From a virus, in IMG/VR virus record IMGVR_UViG_3300023179_000044, positions 1 through 64,000 of that record: a stretch of DNA of 64,000 bases, one strand, 5' to 3'. Each line of letters begins with the position of its first letter. Position 1 is the stretch's first letter. This document shows, piece by piece, positions 14,603 to 24,481 of the stretch. Below the pieces are notes generated by a model that was not told where the DNA came from, made no database searches, and saw only the letters and a list, made by a program, of their open reading frames with translations. The position numbers and the translations under genes were made by a program.

Positions 14603-16412
14603 ATTTTGCTCCCCAGTTTTCAAGCGGGCCATCAACATCAGCAGTTAAAGGAACTGCCCACCCATCTCTAGTAGTCATACATTCCTTAACTAGTTGTTTA
14701 ATTTCTTCTGCATTTTTTCGTGGTGCATTTAACACAATTTCATCGTGTACAGGGACAATAAGAAGCTCGGTAAGGTCTGCTTGGTCAAGTTTAATTAGGT
14801 TTGATTTAAAGATTTCAGCCGCACCACCTTGAATTAGATAGTTAACCAAAGTATAGACACGGTCTTCATCACAAGGTAAGCGACGACCAGTCCAAGTGTT
14901 TACATACCCCTGACCCTCTCCACGAAGACGACGCATTCCAATATCTTCAACTTGTTTTTGAAATCCAATCATTCCAGGAAAACGTCTGTCAAACTCATTT
15001 GATACAGAGCGCATTTGATCTTCTGGTACACCTGCAGTAAGAGCCTGCTTAGCAACACCAGCACCATAGAGACGACCGTAAACCACACCCTTGATAAGAC
15101 CACGACGCTTGTCGGATTTCTGCATAGTCGGGTCCTGGTAAATCTCACGACCAATTTCGGTAAATGGGTCTGAGCCAGTTGCATCTGCAAGATTAAATAG
15201 ATTGATTAAGTTCGGATCTTGAGATAGGGACGCAAACATACGAAACTCAACTTGGTCTAAGTCAGAAGTAATAATCACATGGTCATCGTCTTTAGGTAAG
15301 AACGCACGACGAACTGTGTCATCACCCTTAGGTAAAGTCTGTAAAGCAGGATTTTGAATTGACATACGTCCAGTACGAGCACCAAGAGTCTTAACCGACG
15401 GATGAACAAAGCCATTAACATTGTCATTAATAAAATTAGAAAAGTAGGTAGATGCAAGTTTGTCTGCTTTACGCTGCTTTAAAGCAACATCAGCAAGTTG
15501 TTGTATTTCTGGAGTGCCATCACGAAGTAGAAGTTTTAATTGATCAGCAGATGCAGATTTAGCACCAGATGGTGTTGTCTCAGTAATTAAGGCACCTAAG
15601 GCTTCAAATTGACGAACCAGTTGAGCATTACTTGTAATAGCAATTCCATAAGTAGATTTTGCCCAGTCTTTTACTTGCTCGGTATAATCAACTAATTCTT
15701 GATATTTATGTTTAGAATAATCAAGATCCAAACGAGCACCGTTGAGTTCCATTCGAGTAACTATACGACGAGTGTTCATTTCCAGTTCATATGCTTTTGC
15801 ATATGGTTTTCCAGGACCACACTTATCCCAAAACATTTCCCATAATCTCATAGTTAATACAGGATCTAATGCACCATACGCCCAGTAAGGTTCAAATGTA
15901 ATTGGTACAGTTCCCCATGTCCAACCATTTTTTGCTAAACCTATATCTAAACTATCTTGCAATCTAGCTGCATTTGCATCAACATACTGAGATGTAAGTT
16001 TCTTTAAAGCTCCTGAACCGAGTGGATCAATTAAGTGAGCCATAATCATAGTGTCATGCGCTCTATGCCAGGGCATTCTCCAACGTGATTGAATTTCGAA
16101 CCAACGTGCTTCAAATGCTATGTTGTGGCAAACAATTGGACCATCAAATTTATCCATCGCTTCATAAAAAACGCCAGACCATTCGTTCCATGGAATAGAC
16201 CATCCGGTCATTCCGTCTCCAACTTGAACCAATCTAAGTTGTCCATGCCAAGGAGATAAAGCATCTTCACGCTTTCCGCCGGGCAACTCTCCGGTTTCAG
16301 TGTCTATTGCAATTGCATTATGTGGTCTACGTTCACCTAACCAAGAAATAAATTGGTTAGCTTTTTCAACGCTGTCAACTAATTCTAGTTTTACACCTTG
16401 TAAATTTGTCAT
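14595..16412 (-). CDS. DNA polymerase, family A, with 3'-5' exonuclease domain
   Basis: The 605-residue replicative polymerase has an N-terminal DnaQ-like proofreading domain: exo I D37-x-E39, exo II N97-IAF-E101 and exo III Y179-x3-D183. The polymerase domain has motif A SDLDQVEFR (383-391), motif B R437-x3-K441-x3-YG (445-446) and motif C VHDE (555-558). It lacks a 5'-3' exonuclease domain, as usual for phage PolA. In exo II the expected Asp is Glu, so proofreading may be altered. Motif A has DLDQ instead of the common DYSQ, removing the aromatic residue after the catalytic Asp. The gene overlaps the RuvC-like gene by 8 bases. Confidence 0.95.
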   Translation of the reverse strand: MTNLQGVKLELVDSVEKANQFISWLGERRPHNAIAIDTETGELPGGKREDALSPWHGQLRLVQVGDGMTGWSIPWNEWSGVFYEAMDKFDGPIVCHNIAFEARWFEIQSRWRMPWHRAHDTMIMAHLIDPLGSGALKKLTSQYVDANAARLQDSLDIGLAKNGWTWGTVPITFEPYWAYGALDPVLTMRLWEMFWDKCGPGKPYAKAYELEMNTRRIVTRMELNGARLDLDYSKHKYQELVDYTEQVKDWAKSTYGIAITSNAQLVRQFEALGALITETTPSGAKSASADQLKLLLRDGTPEIQQLADVALKQRKADKLASTYFSNFINDNVNGFVHPSVKTLGARTGRMSIQNPALQTLPKGDDTVRRAFLPKDDDHVIITSDLDQVEFRMFASLSQDPNLINLFNLADATGSDPFTEIGREIYQDPTMQKSDKRRGLIKGVVYGRLYGAGVAKQALTAGVPEDQMRSVSNEFDRRFPGMIGFQKQVEDIGMRRLRGEGQGYVNTWTGRRLPCDEDRVYTLVNYLIQGGAAEIFKSNLIKLDQADLTELLIVPVHDEIVLNAPRKNAEEIKQLVKECMTTRDGWAVPLTADVDGPLENWGAKYV

Positions 16413-16433
16413 TTTTGTCTTTCGTATTTATTA

Positions 16434-16448
16434 GTAGTATGGTACTAC
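16434..16448. repeat. Short hairpin GTAGTA-TGG-TACTAC
   Basis: Perfect 6-bp arms (16434-16439 and 16443-16448) with a 3-base loop sit in the 38-base gap upstream of the polymerase start. It may be an operator or a small structure in the polymerase leader; the stem is too weak to be called a terminator. Confidence 0.35.
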
Positions 16449-16450
16449 AA

Positions 16451-16921
16451 TTATTCAATTATTTCAAATTTATACACTTCTGCAATTTCTTTATCTTTTT
16501 TAGCAGACTCTTCCAGCAACCGCTGAGCTACATTAGTCAAATACCTAGCACCATTATTATCATATTTATATAAGGCGTCTAAAACAGCCGAAGCTTGGTC
16601 GCTAACCTGAGCCCAATATCTATTTTTTTCTGGAAATACTAAATCTATGCTAGTATCGGGTAAGCATCTTTCGCAAGGAATACTCTTTAAAGTAAGATCT
16701 TTTGTTGGCATATCTTGTAAATTGTAAGTTGAAACAAGCTCGCAAGCAGCTCCATGGTATATTACGGATACACCAACTCTTGATAGCACATACTGACCAC
16801 TAACTGTTTTATAGAGTTTAAACTCTATCCACCTAGTAGATCCAGATCTGTATGATGTCGAACTGCCTAGCAACTCGCCATCGACATATAAAGTGCGGTT
16901 GCCGTCTTTAACGGCTATCAT
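16451..16921 (-). CDS. Hypothetical protein, 156 aa
   Basis: I recognise no family. The product has a beta-rich first half (NRTLYVDGELLGSSTSY, RWIEFKLYKT, YVLSRVGVSVIYHG) and a CERC pair near residue 83-86. The C-terminal half is helical and charged. It could be a small metal-binding or nucleotide-processing accessory protein. It follows the 69-residue coiled-coil gene with its ATG immediately after that stop and precedes the DNA polymerase gene, so it may be co-transcribed with replication genes. Confidence 0.6.
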   Translation of the reverse strand: MIAVKDGNRTLYVDGELLGSSTSYRSGSTRWIEFKLYKTVSGQYVLSRVGVSVIYHGAACELVSTYNLQDMPTKDLTLKSIPCERCLPDTSIDLVFPEKNRYWAQVSDQASAVLDALYKYDNNGARYLTNVAQRLLEESAKKDKEIAEVYKFEIIE

Positions 16922-17131
16922 TTATTTCTTCTTTTCTTCTACCTGAGCGTCAGAATCATTTTTCTTTGTAAGAAGTTCTGCCACCTTGGCCTCTAATTGA
17001 GCAGTTTTATTTCTTTCCATAACCAAAAGAGCCTCTAGTTCAGTTGCTAGACTCATTGACTTTGAAAGTTGATCCCTTGTAATAGCAAGAACATTGTTAT
17101 AAATTTCTTGATTTTCATTGTTTTCAGACAT
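16922..17131 (-). CDS. Small coiled-coil protein, 69 aa
   Basis: The product is highly charged and helical throughout. Heptad-like leucines run through SMSLATELEALLVMERNKTA and QLEAKVAELLTKK, followed by a tail of Lys and Glu. A dimeric coiled coil is likely. AGGAGAAAATT precedes the ATG. It may be a scaffold or adaptor for the following gene; no function can be assigned. Confidence 0.6.
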   Translation of the reverse strand: MSENNENQEIYNNVLAITRDQLSKSMSLATELEALLVMERNKTAQLEAKVAELLTKKNDSDAQVEEKKK

Positions 17132-17159
17132 AATTTTCTCCTATGATGTTTGTCTTACG

Positions 17160-17170
17160 TGTAATTTTAT
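17160..17170 (-). promoter_or_regulatory. Possible -10 element TAAAATTAC before the 69-aa gene
   Basis: The minus strand reads AATAAAATTACACG about 35 bases ahead of the ATG at 17131. The core TAAAATTAC is shared with the conserved elements at 37518-37530 and 51109-51121, but the preceding GG is missing. This is a weak member of the set. Confidence 0.25.
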
Positions 17171-17177
17171 TTTAGCA

Positions 17178-17309
17178 TTAATTTCTACTAAGTAAGTCTT
17201 GAAGCGCTTCTTCATAAGTAAAATAACGAGCTATTTCTTTTTTAGTTAGCTTGTTAAATACCATAAATATGGTAGTATCACCATCTACAACGCTAATTAT
17301 TTTATACAT
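17178..17309 (-). CDS. Small protein, 43 aa, coupled to the tail fibre gene
   Basis: The ATG at 17307-17309 shares its first base with the TAA of the upstream tail fibre gene (TAATG). The frame runs 43 codons to TAA at 17178-17180. The product begins MYKIISVVDGDTTIFMVFNK and ends YFTYEEALQDLLSRN, a beta hairpin followed by a helix. The coupling and sensible composition suggest a real gene. It could be a fibre chaperone like many small ORFs after tail fibre genes; function is unproven. Confidence 0.55.
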   Translation of the reverse strand: MYKIISVVDGDTTIFMVFNKLTKKEIARYFTYEEALQDLLSRN

Positions 17310-20300
17310 TATTTACCTTCTAGTAAAGAAACTCTATTTTTTAGATCATTTATTTTTTGAGCTTGATCCCTTACAACGGCCTGCAAAGCAATTACATATC
17401 TAGAATATTGAATTGATTCTGGAACACCATTTTCATCATATCCGACAAAATTAGTTAATCCAGCTTCATCTAAATCTTCTGCAATAAATCCAACATGAAT
17501 TGAATCTTGATTTTCAGTTTCATGTAATATACCAGAATTATATTTAAAGATTACTGGCTGAATAGTTAGTATTTTTTCTACATCTAAATTTAATGGAGTA
17601 ATTTGATGCTTAAATCTTTTAGAAGACGCACTATTATACCCAATAACTCCGCTTGAATTGACAAAAACATCTCTACCAGATACGCTTGAGTTATACACAC
17701 CTAGACTAATAACGCTTGATGAAGTAGTATTTCCAATAATAATATTGGAGTTTGCTGTGTTTGCAATATTAACATCTCCACCAAGTCTATTTATATATAT
17801 ATCATTTCCATTATTAGCAGCAGTTACACCCTGAATATCATTAGTATCAATTCTTAAATGGACTTGACCAGTATTTCCAACTTGGAAAGCATGATTAGTA
17901 GAAGTTAAAGTCATTCCAGTATTAGACGTCACCCTGAGTATTGATGCACTAACAACAGATGTTGTATTTCCAATACTTACATTTGCTCCAGATGTATTTA
18001 AATATAAAGTAGATGCAGAGCCATTATTTATTGCCTGAATTTCATTTGAATCCATTCTTAAGTTATTAGAATCGCTAGAACCAATTTGAAATGCGTGAGC
18101 AGTGCTAATAGTGCTCACATCCGTTTGTGAAGTTAATCTAATTGTATTAGCAGTGACAGTGCCGTTTGAAGTATAAATATCACCCTTAAATGTATAAATG
18201 TCACCTTCAGAAGTTCTAATATTTCCTTTAGAAGTAAGAATAGAACTTGAAGAATATAAAGTTCCTTTTACTGAAATATTATTATAAAATCTAACTGGAA
18301 TATAAAACGATGCAGCACTAGAATTAAATAAAACAGAAGAAAATGCTTCATTTGTTGGATAAGAAGTACTACTATTCCAAGAAAAAGTATCACTTGATAG
18401 ATATAATTTTGTTTGATTGGCTAAACTGTCATAAACTCCACCTATAAATGCACCTTTTCTAGAACTTTCATTACCGCTAGAAATTGATATATTTCTACTC
18501 AAAGCAGAAATTTCAAAACTTGATGACCTCTCCCCAACTATTGTTTTATAAGCAGAACTTATGTTTTTATAATAAGAATTATCTAATGAATACTCATACT
18601 GTCCACCACTTAGCGTGGTGACTTCTGGAGTTTGCTCTGATAAAGTTATATAACGATTTACATCATCATATACGCCAATAGATGGTTTTTCTTTTAATGA
18701 TTTAGTGAAAGAAGCGGGTCTAAATTTTAAATAATCAAAATTATCTAAAAACGCTGATTGAGTAGTTAGATCTATAGATAGCCACTGTTTAGTGCCCTCT
18801 ACGGAAGCTTGAGCCGGATCATAGCTTATAGAATCGTTTGTTGTTGCAACCCATCTATATAAACTTCCGCTATTTCCATAAAAAAACATATTTGTAGTAG
18901 AAACATATAAATCATCTAAAATATATCCACTATTGTTTAATTTTGTTGTAGGACTGGAAACAACACCATTTCCATCATGTAAATTCAACCAGCCAGGAAA
19001 ATCAATATATACTGCAGCGGCATTTACATAATTTGAATTATCAGATAAAGAATAAGCAGTTGAGAGCTTATTTGCGCTAATTACTATTTCATTTGTCTGC
19101 GACATCGATGGAACTTTGACAGTTGTATCTAGTTTTCCAAGCATATAAGAGTTTGCTTTAGATATTAAATATTTATTTGTTCCAGAATCCCATTCAGCTT
19201 TAGTTATATCAGATAAAACATTGTATATAGGAGTTGTATTATTATTTGGATAACGAATACGAATAGATGATAAATCTAATGCTGTTTCATAAACTTTATA
19301 TACATTTTTATTTCTACCAGAATTAGAATTAAGAGTATACTGACCAACATCCACTGAAGAAAAATCAGATGGAACATAAAAAATACCAGAAGTTAGACCG
19401 TAAGATAAAACTTTATATGTATAACCTGATGTACCATCAGCAATAGTATGCGGTAAATAATAATTTAAAATTTCACCAAAATTTGAATCATAATACCATG
19501 CATCAAAATCTAAAAATACAACATCATTTGCACTTATTCCATGAGAAGAAGATGTTATTTTTAGTAAGCCAACTTCAGCATTATTTGCAGTACTAGAGGT
19601 TGCCGATACTCCACTAGTTCCATTAGACAAAACTGTTATTGATGTGCTATTTGCTGAAGTAATAAGGGAGTTTATTACATTGCATCTAGAGTCAGAAAAT
19701 CCAGTTACTGATATTACCTCTCCGGCTTCGAATGGCAATCCAGTGCCAGTATAAGTTACTGTAGTTGCATTAGATGTAGCTGATGTTAGATTTCCATAAA
19801 TTTTTTCCCCATCTACTCTAGTTACAGTAGTGTTTGGAGTACTAAAAGTTGGATAAACTTTAAAACCAAGATATAAGTTTTTATTATTTACATAAAGAGT
19901 ATAAGATTTACCAGCACTATAATCTAATGTTCCAGAAAAATATGTAGAAACATTTGAAGTCCATGTAATATTAGCTCCATATTTAGTTGAAGCATTGTAG
20001 TAAATATTGGAACTGGCTGTAAAATCATATTGATTAAATGCAAGTCCAGATCCGACAGACCATGAAACATTGCTGTATGTAATTACATTTGATGATGATT
20101 TATATTCAAAACTTGGATTTTGAATTATATTTATGTCTTCTGCAGAAACATAAGCAACTCCAGAATTTGAAAAATATCCATAATCAAATTCTTTTTTAGA
20201 GTAATCAGTTAAATACAATCCCGCTACATCAGAATTATACAGCTGGGCATACCCAACGGTTGATTCCAATATAACATTACTCCCTATATTGTCATAACTA

Positions 20301-20908
20301 AATGTATTATTAGTTGCAGCTGTAATTCTTACAGGAACCCCGCCATTATTAAAACTTGAATCATCATCTAAAGAAATAGTTACTAAATCTCCAACTATAA
20401 ATTCATGATTTTCAGAAGTTAAAATAGCAACATTTGTATCTCTTTCTTTTAATACAATAAGTACTGGCTCAGGAGAGTAAGATTTATATAATCCAACGTA
20501 ACTTCCAGATAATAAATCCTCGTCGTCTCCACCAAGATTACTACTTTCAATAAAAGTTCCAAGTAGAGCATGAGGTCCTATAACTCTAGAAACTGCTGGA
20601 GTGGAAATATTCCAATATCCAATTGTTCCAGAATATGCATTTATATCACCACGAACTACAACACTTGAAAATTCTGCACCACCATCTCCAGATATTCTCC
20701 AACCAGTGGCACCCTCAACATAGTTTTCTGTTTGAATGGTTCTATTAGATAAAATTAATTCTTCTGGCATAGAAGAATTAGTCACCGCCTGAGAAGCTAG
20801 CTCGGTTGTGATGTAATTCTGTCTAGCATTTAAATTACTAGCAGTTTGGTCCATTGAGCTTAATAATGAACCTAAATTATTATTTCTTCTAATTCTTGAA
20901 CTAGCCAC
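17309..20908 (-). CDS. Tail fibre/spike with C-terminal S74 intramolecular chaperone
   Basis: This 1199-residue protein ends in a peptidase S74 (endosialidase-type) intramolecular chaperone. The catalytic serine/lysine pair is likely S1095 and K1100 in SSKRFKHQI, with VGFIAEDLDEAGL and a C-terminal coiled coil as further family marks. The chaperone trimerises the fibre, then cuts itself off. The body is Ser/Thr/Asn-rich beta structure. It includes one HEFIVGDLVTISL module (about residues 155-205) shared with other tail proteins and two repeats around HAFQ(I/V)G before the chaperone. The start is GTG at 20908, overlapping the preceding gene by 8 bases. It is the last large gene of the tail operon, so it is probably a receptor-binding fibre. 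Confidence 0.85.
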   Translation of the reverse strand: MASSRIRRNNNLGSLLSSMDQTASNLNARQNYITTELASQAVTNSSMPEELILSNRTIQTENYVEGATGWRISGDGGAEFSSVVVRGDINAYSGTIGYWNISTPAVSRVIGPHALLGTFIESSNLGGDDEDLLSGSYVGLYKSYSPEPVLIVLKERDTNVAILTSENHEFIVGDLVTISLDDDSSFNNGGVPVRITAATNNTFSYDNIGSNVILESTVGYAQLYNSDVAGLYLTDYSKKEFDYGYFSNSGVAYVSAEDINIIQNPSFEYKSSSNVITYSNVSWSVGSGLAFNQYDFTASSNIYYNASTKYGANITWTSNVSTYFSGTLDYSAGKSYTLYVNNKNLYLGFKVYPTFSTPNTTVTRVDGEKIYGNLTSATSNATTVTYTGTGLPFEAGEVISVTGFSDSRCNVINSLITSANSTSITVLSNGTSGVSATSSTANNAEVGLLKITSSSHGISANDVVFLDFDAWYYDSNFGEILNYYLPHTIADGTSGYTYKVLSYGLTSGIFYVPSDFSSVDVGQYTLNSNSGRNKNVYKVYETALDLSSIRIRYPNNNTTPIYNVLSDITKAEWDSGTNKYLISKANSYMLGKLDTTVKVPSMSQTNEIVISANKLSTAYSLSDNSNYVNAAAVYIDFPGWLNLHDGNGVVSSPTTKLNNSGYILDDLYVSTTNMFFYGNSGSLYRWVATTNDSISYDPAQASVEGTKQWLSIDLTTQSAFLDNFDYLKFRPASFTKSLKEKPSIGVYDDVNRYITLSEQTPEVTTLSGGQYEYSLDNSYYKNISSAYKTIVGERSSSFEISALSRNISISSGNESSRKGAFIGGVYDSLANQTKLYLSSDTFSWNSSTSYPTNEAFSSVLFNSSAASFYIPVRFYNNISVKGTLYSSSSILTSKGNIRTSEGDIYTFKGDIYTSNGTVTANTIRLTSQTDVSTISTAHAFQIGSSDSNNLRMDSNEIQAINNGSASTLYLNTSGANVSIGNTTSVVSASILRVTSNTGMTLTSTNHAFQVGNTGQVHLRIDTNDIQGVTAANNGNDIYINRLGGDVNIANTANSNIIIGNTTSSSVISLGVYNSSVSGRDVFVNSSGVIGYNSASSKRFKHQITPLNLDVEKILTIQPVIFKYNSGILHETENQDSIHVGFIAEDLDEAGLTNFVGYDENGVPESIQYSRYVIALQAVVRDQAQKINDLKNRVSLLEGK

Positions 20909-23900
20909 TTTTATCTATTTGCCATTCTGGTACTAAATTGACAGTAATTTCTTCAGGAAAAGCCGGAGAATTAGGAACTTTTACGTTAATTGATTCTATT
21001 TTTCTTAAAATTACATTTTTACGTGGTTCTAAATTACTTGCTAGTCTTTCCTTAACGAAGTCATCATTAATAATTAATTGACACCAATCACCAGGATCAT
21101 AGCTACCAACTACTGGATCAAGCGAGCCATTTATGACAATGGAATATTCTCCCATAGGTGGTCTAGATTCTTTTAAGAATCTTTCAGCAGTATTGTGTAA
21201 ATCTTCTTCTATGTCATAATTTCCCCAGTTATCGACATTTATCTGGTCAGCAGTCGGTACGGCCCACTCAACTTTAGAACTTCCATCTAAAACAGGCCAC
21301 CCATCTAGAAGCAGTTCCGAGTCAAACGCTGCTGAGTACCTTGGAGCTGAACCAGAACCAGAACCTTTTGTATCGGCTTGAATAAAAATTCTTGTTGCAG
21401 CGTTTTCAGCGTTTTCTTGAAGAGTCACACTACTTATATTTCCAGGGTATTCAAAAATTAATTTATCTGCACCAAATGCACTTGGAGGAGCATATTCTCC
21501 TGGTGATAGGGGATTATTTTCTAAATATTCTGTTAGAGATTCAGGCTTTCTAGGAATAAAAACAAATGTTCTTTTAAACTGGCTAACTCCATTAACTGTT
21601 TGAATAGACGAATCTATTCTGTATTCAAACCCATTTAAACCATTTGAATATTTATCTATATGATCCCCAACATTCGTTAAATTTCCACCAAGAATTGAAT
21701 TATTTATAATTCTAAGATTGCTATAGTCTTCAGTAGAAAAACTAATTCCTCCTAAATTAGAGTATTTACTCAGTGGACCATAACTATTAATTATAGTCAC
21801 AGGGGGTCTAGTTATTGATGCAGATTTAGTTATAACTGATAAGCTGGGAAGATTTGAAAGACTTAAAGTAGCAGTAGCGGCAGTAGTTGAATATCTAAAC
21901 TTATTCGAATTTATAACCTCTGAAACTTGAACAGGAGTATTATCAGGAGAAAATTGTTCAGATTTTTTATTAATAAATACTGTAATCCAATCGCCTTCCA
22001 ATAATCCATGATTTGCGCAGGTAATTTCTCTAGTTTCAGATCCATTTGTGCAGTTAGCCATAGTTGGATAAAGTGCAGTTCCATAATTTGTGTAACTCAA
22101 ACAAACTTTTCCAGTAGTTGCAGTTTCATTTACAGGAGCTCCGTCACTTTCATAACTAAATTTAGTAGAAGACAGAACATCCGTAATTTTTACAGGTTCA
22201 TCATTATTATTAAAAGTACTATCACTTGAATCAATTAAAACATAATCATCTTCAAAAAAACCATGAGCTGAACTAGTAGTTATAGTTGCAGTCTTTTTTA
22301 CTCTTTTCCTACTAGTTATTGTTTTAAAATTCTTACTCACTGAACTACAAACAGACTTTGTTTTTGTAACAGTTCCAGAAATTTCTTGAAAAGTTATATT
22401 TTTATTCCCCTGAGTATCAGGAGTATAAGTAAATGTTTTTTCACTTATAATTGAATTTATTGTTGCAAATCCACCTAATTTACTATCTTTTATAGAAACA
22501 TTTATTGTGTCGCCAACACCCAGCTGATGAGCACCAGATGTTGTTATATAGACTTTATTAACTAGTACTCCGTCTTTATTCTTAAGAACATATTTATAAT
22601 AAGCAATTGCTATTTCACTACCCGGTTCAACGCTCATATCATATAGGGGTGCATATTGAACCCATGTTGGAGTATCCCCTTTTTCAACGTCAGTTAATGT
22701 ATGGTAGCCATCATATAGTGGTTCATTCCATCTTTTTTCATCTACTCCACTAACTCTAACGTAGTCAGTTGCAACAAAATCATGAGAGTATCCGGGATAG
22801 ATATCTAACTCTATCCTTCTTCTAGGAACAGAATAATTAACGGTAGAATTTTTTAAAGTAACTCCATTATTTGCTAAATCAGGAACAAACAATGAATAGC
22901 TAAATGTTGTTCTTGTTGGAGTGGCAGTAACCAATATCCCCGCGCCTTCAGCTCCTCCAGTTCCAATATTTAAAACATTAGATTTTACAACAGTACCATT
23001 TGCATATTTGTAAATTTGTTTTGCTTTTTCGGCTTTCATAATCACAACATCACCAACTTTTAAGTAGTGAGGTTTTTCAGTGACTACGGTTACTATGTCA
23101 TTTTTTGCAAAAACTTTAGTAACTTTTTTTGATTTAGTTTCGGAAATTCTTCTAGTTTTTATTGGATATGTTTTATTAGAAAGTGGTGTATCATTTATTG
23201 ATATCGATGCTAAAATTACTTTTCCATTTGTAGCTGCATTAGATAAATTTCCAGTATTATAACTATAAAGAAATACGTGGGTTACATTAGCACTATAAAC
23301 AAGTACATTTGACTCATTTAAGGTTTTTCTACCACTAGTAGTGACATTTGATACATTTACATAATCTCCAGCTGCAAACTTATGATCCGGCACTCTGAGA
23401 GTTACTAAAGCTACACCAGGTAAAGATACTAGATTTGCACGAGTTGAGTGAGTAATAGACGCATTTACTAAACTAGTATCAAAATTAAATCTATAAGTAG
23501 TATCACTCGGAATATCTGTTACATAATATGATTCATTTTCACTAATATCATTATTTAAAATATCACGAACACCAGAAAGCTGAACAGACTGTCCAACAAC
23601 CAATCCATGGGGCTCGACGGTGGTTACAGTTGCAATATTATTTGATATTTGATAATAAGATGTTTCAAAACCTTTTGTAATTCCTGGTTCAACTAAAGTA
23701 TCAGCAAATTCTATAGACGAAAAATCACTAAATGTTTCAGTTATTAATTTTCTAACGTATTCATATGTATCAACTTTAGAAGTCACCGTTACTTGAGAAT
23801 AATAACTTTTTGGTCTTGGAGGTAAGTTTGGAATATCTATGTAAAAAAATGCTTCAACTCCACCAGCTTTTACCTGCGTCCCCGGGGCTGGATAGGACAA

Positions 23901-24443
23901 TACATCATAATAATTATTATAATACCCGCCAATACCAATTTCACCAAATGATATTTTTAAAGATAATCTTTTTCCATTATTATCTAGTATTTTTTCAGGA
24001 AAAATAGTACTTCTATCTGGAATAACTATTTTAACTTTACTATCAATTGTTTCTTTGTATGCTACTGCACTTAAATCATAGTTAAAAGTTTTCCAAATAT
24101 ATCTATGATGTAAGTAGCTAGTAAACTCTGAAGCATTTATTTTTATACTTCTGTCAATTAATGTATAGTCTCTAGACCAAATTATCCCACCCCATATGCA
24201 AATATTATTTCTAGTTACATATATTGCGGTTTTTCCTGGCATCGTATTTTCATATAAATTTAAATTTTTTGTATCGGGAGCTACATATATTGTCCCTGAA
24301 AAAGAACCAGCGCTTTTTAATGCTCTTTCAAAACTTACATCAGAAAAAGGAATTTCAGCAAGAATTTGGTTAGTTACAATATTTACAGCAAAATACCTAT
24401 AGGTAGCAACCTTTGAAGAGAAATCATTAGTAATAATTGGCAT
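20901..24443 (-). CDS. Minor tail protein, tail-tip hub/Tal-like, with repeated beta modules
   Basis: The 1180-residue protein occupies the position after the Dit-like gene, where siphophages encode the tail-tip baseplate hub. The first 150 residues (FAVNIVTNQILAEIPFSDVS, then SGTIYVAP and IYVTRNNICIWGGIIWSR) match the start of actinophage minor tail proteins. The final 250 residues resume this core. The middle (about residues 260-860) is occupied by at least six copies of a roughly 50-residue beta module with the pattern T-x-x-x-H-x-h-x-x-G-D-x-(V/I). The insertion makes this protein much longer than usual hubs. The family assignment is by position and core pattern; the module may help attachment. 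Confidence 0.7.
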   Translation of the reverse strand: MPIITNDFSSKVATYRYFAVNIVTNQILAEIPFSDVSFERALKSAGSFSGTIYVAPDTKNLNLYENTMPGKTAIYVTRNNICIWGGIIWSRDYTLIDRSIKINASEFTSYLHHRYIWKTFNYDLSAVAYKETIDSKVKIVIPDRSTIFPEKILDNNGKRLSLKISFGEIGIGGYYNNYYDVLSYPAPGTQVKAGGVEAFFYIDIPNLPPRPKSYYSQVTVTSKVDTYEYVRKLITETFSDFSSIEFADTLVEPGITKGFETSYYQISNNIATVTTVEPHGLVVGQSVQLSGVRDILNNDISENESYYVTDIPSDTTYRFNFDTSLVNASITHSTRANLVSLPGVALVTLRVPDHKFAAGDYVNVSNVTTSGRKTLNESNVLVYSANVTHVFLYSYNTGNLSNAATNGKVILASISINDTPLSNKTYPIKTRRISETKSKKVTKVFAKNDIVTVVTEKPHYLKVGDVVIMKAEKAKQIYKYANGTVVKSNVLNIGTGGAEGAGILVTATPTRTTFSYSLFVPDLANNGVTLKNSTVNYSVPRRRIELDIYPGYSHDFVATDYVRVSGVDEKRWNEPLYDGYHTLTDVEKGDTPTWVQYAPLYDMSVEPGSEIAIAYYKYVLKNKDGVLVNKVYITTSGAHQLGVGDTINVSIKDSKLGGFATINSIISEKTFTYTPDTQGNKNITFQEISGTVTKTKSVCSSVSKNFKTITSRKRVKKTATITTSSAHGFFEDDYVLIDSSDSTFNNNDEPVKITDVLSSTKFSYESDGAPVNETATTGKVCLSYTNYGTALYPTMANCTNGSETREITCANHGLLEGDWITVFINKKSEQFSPDNTPVQVSEVINSNKFRYSTTAATATLSLSNLPSLSVITKSASITRPPVTIINSYGPLSKYSNLGGISFSTEDYSNLRIINNSILGGNLTNVGDHIDKYSNGLNGFEYRIDSSIQTVNGVSQFKRTFVFIPRKPESLTEYLENNPLSPGEYAPPSAFGADKLIFEYPGNISSVTLQENAENAATRIFIQADTKGSGSGSAPRYSAAFDSELLLDGWPVLDGSSKVEWAVPTADQINVDNWGNYDIEEDLHNTAERFLKESRPPMGEYSIVINGSLDPVVGSYDPGDWCQLIINDDFVKERLASNLEPRKNVILRKIESINVKVPNSPAFPEEITVNLVPEWQIDKSG

Positions 24444-24481
24444 TGTCTAACCTTATGTCCAAGCGTCTTTATATACCTATT

